Assembly (NCBI GenBank): GCA_965153455.1
Contig: OZ234497.1
Coordinates: 13,936,302 to 14,000,301 of the forward strand
Direction: 5' to 3'
Origin: Sphagnum compactum
Taxonomy: Eukaryota; Bryophyta; Sphagnopsida; Sphagnales
Length of the DNA: 64,000 nucleotides
The notes below the pieces were generated by a model that saw only the letters and a list, made by a program, of their open reading frames with translations, had not been told where the DNA came from and ran no database searches. Every line of letters starts with the position of its first letter. Position 1 is the first letter of the stretch. Of the stretch, positions 48,311 through 59,090 are shown piece by piece. Position numbers and translations under genes: made by a program.

Positions 48311-49349
48311 AATATCTTTTTTTACATAGATGTTGCCAAAAGGAGCTCAAACATCCGTAAAATAATTTAAAATTCAAATTGTGGATAATTGAAATTATTT
48401 ACATGCCATTGAAAATGTCTTAACAAAAGTTATATGATAATGGGGTCATATGTTCAATTTGGATAAGTTTATTAAAAGTTATAAGTTTTCAAAAAAATTG
48501 GATTCAACAAAGAAACATTGTGCATAAATGGTTTTGTGGGTGCAATCATATAAGACAAGCCAAAAAAGATGTTAGATGGGCCTTAAAAACAGTCAAGATT
48601 GGAGAAATATTTATTTTTTACCATTTAAAACCATGGCAATCATGACAAATTGTTCCTTTCTCATTCATATGAATGTCAAGGAACTCAAACCAAAAGATCC
48701 ATTTGATAAAATTTTAAGTTTAAATTTAGATTAGGACCTTTGAAAGTGAAGACCTATTGCGTCAGAATGAATCAATTTTGCAAAGGACTATCAAAAGGAC
48801 TCATATAATAAAAAAAAATTGATGGAAAAAAGAAAAGAAGATAAAGACCTATTAGCCACATTCAGAAAACATTCATACCTTAAAATATGTGAAATTTGAA
48901 AACTTTAAAAATTCAAAGAACTTTCCAAAATTGATCTAGAATTTTAGAGCTTCAAAAGTCCTTTACCACATATAAATTGGGTATAATGTACATGATGTGT
49001 TAAGAAAAGCTGTGATTTACTATACAAAAAACAGAAAAATCTAAAACAATAATTTTTTGTTATGATTTGAAATTGTTATCAATTTTAAAAATGAAACATT
49101 GAATTTACAAGGAATCAACACATTTTCAAAAATTCATATTTATTTAGTATAAAAAAAACTCATTTACCTAGAAAATTATATGCATTTATTATAAAAAATT
49201 GCAAAATTAAAACCATAGATCTACTGAATATATCTAAAATTGTTCCAATATTCATTTGTATGGAAAAAAATATTTTTGGGCAAAAAGATATGCAGTCCTT
49301 TCTAAACTATTGCCATTGGTTCGTTTTATCTCGTTTGCACCTTTATATA

Positions 49350-50415
49350 CACTTCAAAACATGTTGAAAAGGATTTGCATGCTACAAAACATTATTGAAA
49401 CTTGTTGGGAATCATTAATTACACGTGTTGAAACATGCTAAAAACTTGTTAAAAAAAACTTACACATTTTGAAACATGTCCATAAGGGCTTACATATTAA
49501 TTTTAAATATCCTTGTAACCTATTGACATGTATTGAAACACACCATAAACATGTTAAGGACTTAGATGTCCTACAACATGTTGAGAAGGGTTTACATGCT
49601 TTGAAACGAGCTAGAAGGACTTACATGCTTTGAAACATGCTAGAAACATGCCAACAAGGAGTTATATGCTTGCATTTTTGAAACATATTGAGAAGGAATT
49701 AATGTTTGGAAACATGCCAAAAACATGTAGGGAAATACTTAAATGTTTTGAAACATTTTGAAAAAGGCTTACATGTTTCGAAACAAGCTTGAAACATAAT
49801 GGAAACATGCTAGAAAAGAAGTAGATGTTTTAAAACATGTCGTAAACATGTTGAGAAGGAATTACATGCTTAAGTATATGCAAATATGGGCTTAAATGGT
49901 TTGAAAATTGGCAAAAACATGATAGAACCATGTAACTCCTTCTTGGCATGTCTTTTACATGTTTCAAAACATGTAAGTCCTCCATTACCATGATTGTAGC
50001 ATGGTTCAAAACATGTAAGTACTTCCTACCATGCACATTTTAAACATGTTTTTAAACATATAAATCATTCCCAACATGTTTGAAACATGTTTCAAAGCTT
50101 GAAAACTTTTCTAGAAATGTTTTAGAACATGTGATTTGTTCTCAATTTGTTTGTTGCATGTTTCAAAACATTTAAGTCCTTCCCAACATGTTTCAAGGAT
50201 GTTTCAAAACATATAAGTCCTCCTTGACATGTTTATGTAATTTTTCAAAGCATGAAGTCATTCCTAACATGTTTTGACATATGTAAGCACTTCCTCACTT
50301 GTTTCAAAACATGTAAATTATTCCTAACATGTTTTGACATATGTAAGCCCTTCTTCACTTGTTTCAGAACATGTAAAATATTCTCAACATGTTTTAAAGA
50401 ATGTAAATCCTTCTT
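49350..50415. repeat. AAACATG minisatellite that flips orientation at about 49,910
   Basis: From 49,350 to about 49,900 the repeated phrase is (AAGGACTTACATGCTTTGAAACATG)-like. From about 49,925 to 50,415 its reverse complement is used (AACATGTTTCAAAACATGTAAGTCCTTCC). Units are diverged and of variable length, 30-60 bp. The right end has an exact 60-bp period: TTCCTAACATGTTTTGACAT starts at 50,261 and 50,321, and a third, changed unit starts at 50,381. Frames of about 68 residues here are repeat artefacts with a 20-residue period. Confidence 0.85.
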
Positions 50416-51616
50416 AGCAATCATAAACCTAGCTTGGGTGTGTGTGATTGACACCTAAGATGGGTAGTAAATAATCCTTTTCAAAATGAAAGGAAGTTGA
50501 AGGTTTTCATGTTGGCATTGATTATAAACAAAGTGTTGGGCTTGGAATGAGTGTATATGAGACTATAAACACATTCCCACATGAAGTGGAAACGTGTGGT
50601 AGTCAAAGGGAGGCACTTTTATAAGACTTTCAATTGAATTAGCATTTAAAAAGTTATGACTCCTAAGAAGTTTCAAATGTTCAAGCGGCAACTTGAGGGA
50701 TCAAACCTCCTCCAAATCAAATGATTGTTAGCTTGTTGGAAAATTTCATGTTGCAAGATACAATATGGTAAGCTTGCATTGCCAACATAGGTTTACTAGT
50801 TTGAAGTTTTGGGACCATTTCAAAAGTTGGGACAAAAATATCTCATTTGTTTTCAAATGTCCACAAGTGTACTTTACATTTAAAATGCGATTTGTAAGGG
50901 CAAATTGGAAAACAAAATTGGAGGGGAAAATCATGTTCAATTTGGAAGCTTGATATGACAATGGAAATATATTTAAAAAGGATATAAATAAATGGGTTTG
51001 CATGTCCCATTTAATTTCATTTTGGTGTTTTGGGACCATTTGTCTCAAAATTGGGAATGAATCCCAAGAATTTTGTCATTTTAATGTAGGTGTCATGATC
51101 TCCCACATAATATACTATTTGAAGGAGATTCTTTTGTCCTTGGAACCTAAGTTGTGGTGAATCAAGTGTGAGTCTATGGCAAGTCTATGTCCAAATTTTG
51201 GTTTTGACTATAATAATTGGCGTCTTTGTGCAATTTGTTTGAGGTAAAAAAGGGGTTCATGAAGACTAGTGTCAACTCATCCTATTCTATCATGGAGCTC
51301 CTACATGAACCTATTTTCTCAGTAATGTGAGGAATTAAGAATGTGCCCAAGGCTTGAAAATCTTCCACAATCCATTGTATTGGAAACTTTACTTTGATAG
51401 CTTGTGGTAAGCATTCGAAGGTGCACCATGCCATGTTTCAAATCATGTTTCTTACCATGATAATTCCTTCTTGACAAGTTAAAAAGCACATAAAACCATC
51501 TTCATCACAAAAAATTTGGGTCACAATGTTTTAAAGAATATAAGAACATTTACATTGGCATGTTTCAAATCATGTTTTGTGCACAATGTTTTTTTTGTAA
51601 TATGTTTCTATGCATG

Positions 51617-51617
<1 letters not shown>

Positions 51618-51652
<35 letters not shown>
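51618..51652. repeat. (AT)n microsatellite
   Basis: About 17 AT units lie in the right half of the palindrome. A shorter (TA)n run lies at 47,483-47,504, just outside the left arm. Confidence 0.95.
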
Positions 51653-51654
<2 letters not shown>

Positions 51655-51864
51655 AAATCCTGAAATTTGGGGGACTTATTACTCATACCAAACTTAACCA
51701 AATGCAATACGTGACCTTATTATTTTATTGTGCTTGCTACAAGCTTTCCAATGTTGTGTGAATTGTTTCAACCATACATTATTTGGCTCTTCAAATGGAA
51801 CTCTAATTGGTCAAGTTCATTTTGCAGCATTTATTTTTAAATAATAATACATTGTTTAGTAATG

Positions 51865-52547
51865 CATTGTCGTGTTCTTATTGAAATCATTGAAATCTTT
51901 CCCAAATTACAAAGATCATTTAATTGAAACATGTTTTGACCCAAGCTCAAACCTCATTCCAGGTTCAAAAAATCAACAAGCAAAACTTTCTAAAACAAGG
52001 GAAACTTGAAACATTTGAAATATTAAAAACAAATTTGACAACTTATAACCTGCCCTTACAATCCAACTTTTTAAATCTTTCAAAACTTTACACTCATTTC
52101 TAAAACATTTTGTAACTTATGAAACTTTTCTAAAACATTGCAAAACGATGGTCAATTAGATAGTGACAATGGATTGTGACTTGGCAAGGACTTGAACCTT
52201 AAATCAATAAACAAATCAAAAGCAACAAAACAAATGAACAACTAATCAAATACATTAAAAAAACAAGAATCAAATTTGATATACTAAACTTAAAAAATTA
52301 AACCACTAAATAACTAGAAAAAAATAATGAAAATAAAATAAAATAACAAACTAGTTAGCAAATCAACAAACGAAAAGGAAGAAAAAACCAACAAGCAAAA
52401 CCATAAAAAAATAAACAAAACAAACAAAACTAGCAAGCAAACTAAACCAATAAGCAAATGAAAATGAACAAGAAACTCAATTTTGAACTTTAAAAACTTG
52501 AGCCAAAAAAGGTGTACACGGTGTTTAAAACCTTAAAAATTGTGACA
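51865..52547 (-). repeat. Right outer arm of the ~5-kb imperfect palindrome
   Basis: Reverse-complement partner of 47,526-48,310. On the minus strand it runs from TGTCACAATTTTTAAGG through TTCAAAATTGAGTTTCTTGT and GGTTCAAGTCCTTGCCAAG to TTTCAATGATTTCAATAAG. Many small indels lie in the AACAAGCAAA-rich part. Confidence 0.8.
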
Positions 52548-52815
52548 TTTTGACATTTGGGGAAAAAAAACCAAAACATTTATCCAAAACATGTCAAAAT
52601 TCTTAAATATATGACATAGAGCCTTCCACCATTGTTTTATACATTTGGGCAACTTGGTTGAATTGCCAAGTGTTTCGACCTTCAAGTGTGATGCACACCA
52701 GAGTTTTTTTTGTCCTGGCGAAATTTTGACCATTTTTAGACAAGCAAATTTTGGGGAATTGGGGAATTTTGAGAATTTTTAGTTTTTCTAGTGTAATTTC
52801 TACTAATTTTGCTAA

Positions 52816-53040
52816 ATTTTTGAAAGATGATGATATTTTGGCTTGTGTTGAAACTTGAGATTAGTTATAATAGAGTTATAATAAGATCTTGAAGGAGTTT
52901 GGTTTTGTTTTAGAGGATTTTTTTGAAGATTATTATATTTTTGCATGGTGAAATATATTTGAGTTTCCATAATTCTTCTTCTTTTGCTGCCTTAAGATAC
53001 TTTTTTAATGTAAATGGCAAGGCCCCAGTGTGACACACCA
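52816..53040 (+). repeat. LTR-like repeat family, copy A (5'-truncated)
   Basis: It starts within the family at TTTTGAAAGATGATGATATT and runs through TTGAAACTTGAGATTAG, AAGATCTTGAAGGAG, AAATGGCAAGGCC to GTGTGACACACC. About 110 bp of the family's left end is absent. Confidence 0.85.
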
Positions 53041-54431
53041 TTTGCAAAGCATTTGAAGTTCCTTTATTCCTCCTATGATGAACTATGTCTGCCTTGGCCT
53101 CATTTTGATGTAAACCATTGCTTCCAAGTGTTTTTCGGGTGAAAACTTTCAAAGAACAGCAAGGTTTCTTGAAAGAGTTGGCAAAGAACTGGGTCGTTCA
53201 ATGTAGGTTCTTTAGATCGGTTGTTTGATTTTGTGAGAGCCATGGTTGTGGGTCAAGCTGGGTTGTTTGGTTTTTTGGAAGCCTTGGGTCAAGGGCCCAT
53301 ATAGGTATATAGACCAAGGAAAATAAATGCTAGGTGAGCTCAAAGTTACTTGGATTTACATGTGGTTTTTGCACACACATGGGTTTGGTTTATCAATTAC
53401 CCAACTAACCATGGGTCTAATTGTTGTTAATGAATATTTAGGGGGCCGAGGACATTGAAATTTTGTTTTTGTGAACAGATGTATGAAAGAAAAACACAAG
53501 AATGATTTATTTAATTTTCACCAAAAATCCTTGTGTTTGCAATTGTTGTGGAGGTAGGTTCTTGTGGACTTGGGGCTACTTAAGGGCTTTTGACATGGGG
53601 CCGGCCGGGGGGGCTTTTTACATCATTCCCAAGCTTTTGACACGGGGCTTGAACTTTTTACGTGGAGCTTAGGTTTTTGACATGTGTTGTACTCAGATGT
53701 TTGGGACTCAAAAAAACTTCCAATGACCCACGGTTAGTAGATATGCATGACAATTAGACTTAAAAATTAGTTGGGGCAAACGATAAATCCCACCTATGTG
53801 AACAATTCCATGGAGGTCACTTAGCATTTTTGTTTGGTCTCCAGCTCATTTGCTTTGGATACTAGTTTCTTACTCGACAAACATGAGTGGGGCCATGGCC
53901 TAGCACAAGCATGGCTGTTTTGCTATTCCATAGTGTTTGATCACCACCAAGCAATACATACTTAAGACAAAGAGGCTATGGCTGGTGGATCCAAGGCCAA
54001 AATTTCCAAAAGAAAAATTATTCACTTTATAGTGATAGCAATGGAGTTGAGCCAACAAGCAAAGCATTTGCCCCCAAATTTTGTTTTGCAAAAAAAGTTT
54101 TCATTGGAAGCCACAAATCCTATGGCCCGAGAGAAGACTCATGTTCCTTTCTTTCCGGTTGGTTAGGTGGTCGAGCGAGCTTAATAAAGCAGGGTGTGGT
54201 ATGACATGTGACGGACTTCTAAGTACAAAAGTACACGATTTGATTTATTCGGGACTGAAAAAAGAGACACTTATTCACCACCGGGGGGGTGGGTTATTTC
54301 AGGCCCAATCATACACTAAGTTCTCGGGATTGTCACCCGAACGAACAACCTTATACCAAATGGCAACAAAGTTAAAAAGACGTGGAACTGGTCCATGGTC
54401 TCCATAAATAATTGATTGGGGGATGCATCCC
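53041..54431. other. Intergenic DNA with a GC-richer patch at 54.15-54.41 kb
   Basis: At 53,590-53,690, phrases of the type TTTTGACATGGGG and TTTTTACGTGGAGCTT are repeated three or four times. The patch at 54,150-54,410 is more GC-rich than its flanks and gives a 108-residue plus frame (54081-54407) with no domain I recognise. It could be a fragment of organelle DNA or of another element, but I cannot show this. Confidence 0.4.
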
Positions 54432-54758
54432 TTTGTTGGCCTTGCCTACCGAGGCAAGGATATTGTGTTTAGTTTCATTATAGAGTATATATAGTAGCTT
54501 AAGGGATTTTTATAGGCCCCCGTAGGTAATAATAATAGGCCTATTTTTATATGAGGTTTTTTGAAAGATGATGATATTTTGGCTTGTGTTGAAACTTGAG
54601 ATTAGTTATAATAGAGTTCTAATAAGATCTTGAAGGATTTTTGGTTTCTTTTAGAGGAGTTTTTGAAGATTATATTTTTTTCATGGTGAAATATTTGAGT
54701 TTTCATAATTTAAGATACCTTTTAATGTAAATTGCAAGGCCATGGTGTGACACACTCC
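54432..54758 (+). mobile_element. LTR-like repeat family, copy B (full length, about 327 bp)
   Basis: It begins TTTGTTGGCCTTGCCTACC and ends GCAAGGCCATGGTGTGACA. Between them are a TATA-rich stretch (GAGTATATATAG) and GGCCCCCGTAGGTAATAATA. The 5' TGTT and 3' AACA/GACA ends would suit a small LTR; the inverted GGCCTTGCC/GGCAAGGCC near the ends would also suit a MITE. It has no coding capacity. Confidence 0.75.
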
Positions 54759-55441
54759 TTGTTAGTCTTGTACATGATGTGCAAAGGTTGTCCTTTTGCT
54801 GCAGCTGTCTGTTCTCATAACAAAAATTAATAATATCAAAGGGGTAGTGAAGAAAGAAACATGTTTTTTTTTTTGGGGGGGGAGAATAGAAGGCAACTAG
54901 GTTTGATGTCACAAAGAAAGAAAAGGGGAAAAATGAGAAGAAGAACCTGTCCAAGTGTTGTTTTTAGGGGTGGGCTCAACGTGCTTAGTTTGTACTTGGA
55001 TACCTTTATTTGCCAAAGTTGGAAGAATTGAAATCTACTATGATGTGAGTTCTTTAGCCCACATTGGACCCTGCCCATGTATGGAGAATGTGGTTTAATT
55101 TTATGCAACTTGAAGAACCGTTCGAGGACTTGGCATGCCATGCTTTTGGATCTCCAAGGTGGTTCATGGTTTTGGGAATAATTTGTTATCAAAACTCATC
55201 TCTGATTTCACTTGAAGTTGGGTACTTTGGATGCTTTGATATGGATCTCTTTTTATGTGAAATGAAAGTGGATATATGTGAAATGCATGGCAATTTTTGA
55301 CATTTTGTTGTGGCATGAGGAATTGTCAAAGTTTGAACTTTCTATTCCTTTTTCTTGCAATAAAATAGTTTGATCCATTTTTTTAATGTCCATGAAAAAA
55401 TGAAGCTATTAAAAGAAAAAAAAAGTAATTTTTGATGTGCA
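54759..55441. other. Intergenic DNA, nothing recognised
   Basis: Short frames on both strands only. A G9 run follows a T10 run at 54,867-54,885. Confidence 0.5.
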
Positions 55442-55845
55442 CTAGAGTTATCTGTAAAGTCACCCTGTTTTCACCTTGTCTTGGGCCTGCTATTTTTACC
55501 TCCTATCCCCTCTTTCAGTAGTATCAATGAAGTAAGGAATTTTTTTTATTAAATCTCAGTATGAAACGCTGAAAAACTCAGCACTTTATGCACAAGGTTC
55601 GTGAGTAATTATTGCAGTCCTACATGTAGGAGCAGTGAAAATATATGTAGCAGCAGTGGAGGCGCTCAGGAGAAAGCAAAGACAGGATGAAACTAAGTTT
55701 ACGACCAAAATTGGTGGAAAAACTAGTTTGGGTCCCATTCAATTCGCTTTGTGAAAATTTCAATCCCAGTCACACATTTGATGCCCTACTATGGCGAGAC
55801 TGGCCGTTCTAGCCCCCTAATCGCCAGACTTTACGGATAACTCTA
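55442..55845. mobile_element. MITE-like element with 19-bp inverted ends, about 404 bp
   Basis: The left end TAGAGTTATCTGTAAAGTC (55443-55461) pairs with GACTTTACGGATAACTCTA (55827-55845); 18 of 19 positions are complementary. The trinucleotide ACT flanks both sides if the outermost T and A are left out of the ends. The interior (55.56-55.75 kb) contains AGCAGCAGTGGAGGCGCTCA and AAAGACAGGATGAAACT, found in inverted orientation at 63.24-63.40 kb. No transposase. The superfamily is not assigned. Confidence 0.65.
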
Positions 55846-55924
55846 CTCTCTAACTGAAAGGCACAGGCCATCTATACAACATTTTTCCATTGGGTTCCAG
55901 TTGTCTATCTAACCACAGTGAATA

Positions 55925-56060
55925 CCTCTGGTGCGGTTTTTACTACCTACCTAGTTACCAACCCAAAAGCCTTTACCAATCTACTAACCCTCTAAATACC
56001 ATCAACATGACTAGCAACCGCCAAGGGTGCTACCTACCTACCAACTTACTTACAGGACCT
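55925..56060. repeat. (CTAC)n-type simple repeat, interrupted
   Basis: Short stretches of CTACCTACCTAG and CTACCTACCAACTTACTTAC are mixed with other sequence. Confidence 0.7.
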
Positions 56061-56108
56061 ATTTTCATACAAGATAGATTACCAGGGTGAAAACCCAAAA
56101 GCAACCCA

Positions 56109-56371
56109 GTTGGGATTCATCCACAACTGAGTCGTAGCCGACTTTCAATGGATGCACTAATGAATGAAATACTGGCAATGAACTACTTGCTTCTTTGGAT
56201 GGTTTGAAAGAGAGAGAGAGATGAGAAAGGATTCATCCACAGTTGGGATTCATCCACAACTGAGTCATAAGTCATAACCAGCTTTCAATGGATGATGGTG
56301 CAGTGAATGAAATATTGGCAATGAACTACTTCTTTCCTTGGATGGTTTGAAAGAGAGAGAGATGAGAAAGA
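56109..56371. repeat. Tandem duplication, two units of about 125 bp
   Basis: Both units (56109-56230 and 56241-56371) start AGTTGGGATTCATCCACAAC and pass through CTTTCAATGGATG and GGCAATGAACTACTT. They end TTTGGATGGTTTGAAAGAGA and GATGAGAAAG. The second has a small internal duplication (GTCATAAGTCATAA). Confidence 0.9.
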
Positions 56372-56429
56372 GAATTATTGGCCTGTAAAGACTGACACAG
56401 TGAAACCCCCATGAACAGCAGATGATGGG

Positions 56430-56595
56430 AGGCAGGCAGGCAGCAGGCAGGCAGGCTGTTCACTAGGTCCTGTTAGTAGGTAGGTAGGTAGGTAGATAAG
56501 TAGGTAAGTAGGTAGGAAGGAAGGAAGGTAGGTAAATAAGTAGGTAGGAAGGTAGGTAGGTGAATAAGTAGGTAGGTAGGAAGGTAGGTAGGACC
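56430..56595. repeat. (GGCA)n and (GTAG/GAAG)n microsatellite block
   Basis: GGCAGGCAGGCAG at 56,431-56,455 is followed by GTAGGTAGGTAGATAAGTAG-type repeats to about 56,592. Another GGCA run lies at 57,074-57,095, inside the neighbouring minus-strand frame. Confidence 0.9.
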
Positions 56596-56662
56596 CAAGC
56601 TTTTCAATGCTGCAAACCATTTCTTAGCTTAGAGCCCCACCTCTTTCATAGCCTAGCCGGAC

Positions 56663-57226
56663 CTAAAGCTGCAGGAAGGAGGACAAGAAGGGTTGGTTCT
56701 CACAATCACACCACCAAGGCTCTTGATTTGGCACCAAATCTTTACAAGTGGGAATCCAAATCCTCAAGGGTCTGCAGGCTCTGATTTTTTTGGGGCTGTT
56801 GTTTTGTTTCTTTACATCAGCTACATCATCATCATCATCAGCAGCAGCAGCAGCAGCATCATCATCAGCAGCAGCAGCGGCATCTGTTTCTTTCTTTCTT
56901 TTTTGCAAAGTTAAGCTTCCCATTTGGGAAGCTTTCTTTATTCCTTCAAGGCCTTTTTGCATGGTCTCTGGCGTGTTCAAAAGAGATGGTTTGAAGACAG
57001 TTGTTGTTGTTGTTGTTGAACTGCTCAGCTGCATTGTTTCTAGTTCCTTTAGTTTTTGTACGAAAGAGTAGTAGGCAGGCAGGCAGGCAGGCAGGTAGGA
57101 GGGCCCATTTGTACATTGCTTCACTTTGTTGTTGTTGTAGAGGAGGCTTTTGAGCTTCAGCTGTTGTACAACTACTTCCCTTGCTTCTCTAGTGTTTTCA
57201 GCTTCGGTCTGAGATCGAGAAGACAC
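56663..57226 (-). CDS. Hypothetical low-complexity protein of 187 residues, divergent to the LRR gene
   Basis: This is an uninterrupted minus-strand frame. The N-terminal 50 residues are hydrophilic, with coiled-coil-like spacing (TEAENTREAREVVVQQLKLK). A PACLPAYYS segment is encoded by a GGCA microsatellite. A Thr run is followed by a basic stretch (LQKRKKE), then Ala/Asp tracts encoded by GCT/GAT repeats. It ends with a Cys/Trp-containing tail (RPLRIWIPTCKDLVP and WWCDCENQPF). No domain is recognised. The start codon is 223 bp from the LRR start, head to head. The length may be a by-product of triplet repeats, so confidence is low. Confidence 0.3.
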   Translation of the reverse strand: MSSRSQTEAENTREAREVVVQQLKLKSLLYNNNKVKQCTNGPSYLPACLPAYYSFVQKLKELETMQLSSSTTTTTTVFKPSLLNTPETMQKGLEGIKKASQMGSLTLQKRKKETDAAAAADDDAAAAAADDDDDVADVKKQNNSPKKIRACRPLRIWIPTCKDLVPNQEPWWCDCENQPFLSSFLQL

Positions 57227-57449
57227 CCAAGCTAGAGTGATCTTCTAGGGGCTTGAGAGTGGAGTTCATCAGCTCAGATTCCAGGATTGTGTGAAAGTGC
57301 GTCTATGTGCAGTAATCAGTAGCAGAATTGCAAGCTCAGATTTGCATTGCCAGAAGTTGCTTCTAGAATTTGGCAGAGTGTGTTTTGGGATACTGATCAT
57401 CATCCGGAAGCTACAGGGCCAGGCGTCCGCAGCATTGGGGTTTGCGGCC
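57227..57449. promoter_or_regulatory. Short intergenic interval between divergent frames
   Basis: If the minus-strand frame at 56663-57226 is real, this ~220-bp interval is a shared bidirectional promoter and leader. If not, it is the 5' UTR of the LRR gene, with the promoter further left. No TATA box is evident. Confidence 0.3.
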
Positions 57450-58241
57450 ATGAGTTGTGCAGAATCCGCGGCAGACCATCTGAGAATGTTTACTACCACT
57501 ACTGCGGTGCTTTTTCTTTTCTCAGTGTTCATAGGCTCATGCAGTGCTTGGACATGCAGTTCTGATTCCGAAACTGCACTCTTGGGCTTCAAGAACGGCT
57601 TGATCGATCCGGATGGGTTGCTGGACGAGTGGGTGGAAGGAACCAATTGCTGTTATTGGCCGTATGTGACTTGCAGACAATCGGATGGTGCAGTGATAGA
57701 ACTGAGCATAACAGGATCAGCTCGACCAAACCACCAACCGTATCGCAGCAAAAATGTCAACTCTCTTGGTTCCACACTTGCAGATTTAACGGAGTTGCAG
57801 TTGTTGAAGCTGCAGTGGATCTTCTTCAACAGCCCCATTCCTTCCGCATGGGGTTCATTCTCCGACAACTTGGTCTTCCTCATTGTCAATGATTGTAACC
57901 TTCAGAGTTCAATCCCTTCCAACTTGGGTGACATCCACAGTCTACAGCGCCTGGATTTGCAGGCCAATTACCTCACTGGCGTCATCCCTCAGCAGCTGTG
58001 CAACCTTCAGCAACTGAATTACCTGGATGTCTCTTACAATAATCTGCAATCTGGAGCTATTGTTCCTACTTGCTTCCAGAATAGACCTGGACTCCATCTC
58101 TCAACTGGTAATCAAGATGAGGGTGGAAATCAGAATAATAATAACCACGCAACCCATTCTTCTACCCCCACCACCAGCTCTTTCCTTCTCCATCTTCTAC
58201 TAGGAATCTTTCTCCATGTGCTCTTTGTTAACATCAATTGA
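57450..58241 (+). CDS. Secreted leucine-rich-repeat protein, probably GPI-anchored
   Basis: From this Met the protein has 263 residues. A hydrophobic signal segment (MFTTTTAVLFLFSVFIGSCS) precedes a likely cleavage after SCSA. An LRR N-terminal cap follows: CSSDSETALLGFKNGLIDP, then LDEW and NCCYWPYVTC. About four plant-type LRRs come next, for example LQRLDLQANYLTGVIPQQLC and LNYLDVSYNNL, then a Cys (PTCFQ) closing the repeats. An Asn/Ser/Thr-rich linker and a C-terminal hydrophobic tail (FLLHLLLGIFLHVLFVN) suggest a GPI-attachment signal. There is no kinase domain, so it would act as a cell-surface or wall recognition or co-receptor protein. The frame opens at 57291, but the extra 53 residues would bury the signal peptide. 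A Met at 57486 is the other candidate. No coding intron. Confidence 0.85.
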   Translation: MSCAESAADHLRMFTTTTAVLFLFSVFIGSCSAWTCSSDSETALLGFKNGLIDPDGLLDEWVEGTNCCYWPYVTCRQSDGAVIELSITGSARPNHQPYRSKNVNSLGSTLADLTELQLLKLQWIFFNSPIPSAWGSFSDNLVFLIVNDCNLQSSIPSNLGDIHSLQRLDLQANYLTGVIPQQLCNLQQLNYLDVSYNNLQSGAIVPTCFQNRPGLHLSTGNQDEGGNQNNNNHATHSSTPTTSSFLLHLLLGIFLHVLFVNIN

Positions 58242-58961
58242 GCTCATACTCTCTTATGGACTAAGTACTTTCAGAGATTGTTCTAGATTTGCACTTGTAA
58301 CACCATCCATCACCTTGTGTTGGTGGATGGGTTCTAGGATCATGAATATGATCTAGTGCACAAAATCTGTACTCCTAATTCGGTCGGCTGAAGCTCTGGA
58401 CCCTTTTTTTTTTCCCGTTTTGTTTTTGATTTCCTCAAACATGATTATGGATATCACAGTTTCTCAGTTACACTGGCAATCTAATAATGTGCTTCCAGGA
58501 TTTCTTTCTCTGCACTGTTGGGTCTTTCTTTTTTTTGTTCACAAAATGTGTAAGCTCACACGCAAAGAGCGAAATTTGGCTGTCCCAGACATGTTTCCAG
58601 AGTCATGATCATCACAGAGATTTCATCTGCTAAACTCCATGAACTTTTGTCATGAATGAATGGGAAGGGGGGAGGGAGGGGGGATGTGAATTGAACAAAT
58701 TGCCCACAGTTTTATTATATTCTGAGCTTGTTGGGTATGTGCAATTCACACACCATGGCTTCAGACTTGGGTGCAAAGTTTTAGTTCATGTGATTATGTA
58801 CATTTATAATGATCTTTGCTTACTCCGGAGCTTGAGCTGCATTTCATTTCGGTACCCTAACCATGAGGTTTAAAAGAAAAGAAAAGACATATCTCTATAT
58901 ATATATATTTAAAAAAGATTTCAATTTCAATTCTTGAACACATTTTCTTGTTTTCTGGCTA
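58242..58961. other. 3' flank of the LRR gene
   Basis: Probable 3' UTR followed by intergenic DNA. Contains T9 (58,403-58,412), G-rich GGGAAGGGGGGAGGGAGGGG at 58,662-58,681 and a short (TA)n run at 58,896-58,909. No further gene. Confidence 0.5.
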
Positions 58962-59090
58962 CAATATCATCTTTCAAAAATCCTCATATAAAAATAGACC
59001 TATTGCCTATGGGCCAAAATCCCTTAAGCTCCTATACTCAATAATGAATCTAAATACAATATCCTTGCCTTGGTAGGCAACGCCAACAAA
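58962..59090 (-). repeat. LTR-like repeat family, copy D (3'-truncated)
   Basis: On the minus strand it begins TTTGTTGGCGTTGCCTACC and ends within the family at GAAAGATGATATTG. It keeps the left part that copy A lacks. Confidence 0.8.

Noticed and set aside
50245-50458. Frames on both strands with a 20-residue period (LHMSKHVRN and the plus-strand counterpart)
   Set aside because: Artefacts of the exact 60-bp repeat; open on both strands because the unit lacks stops.
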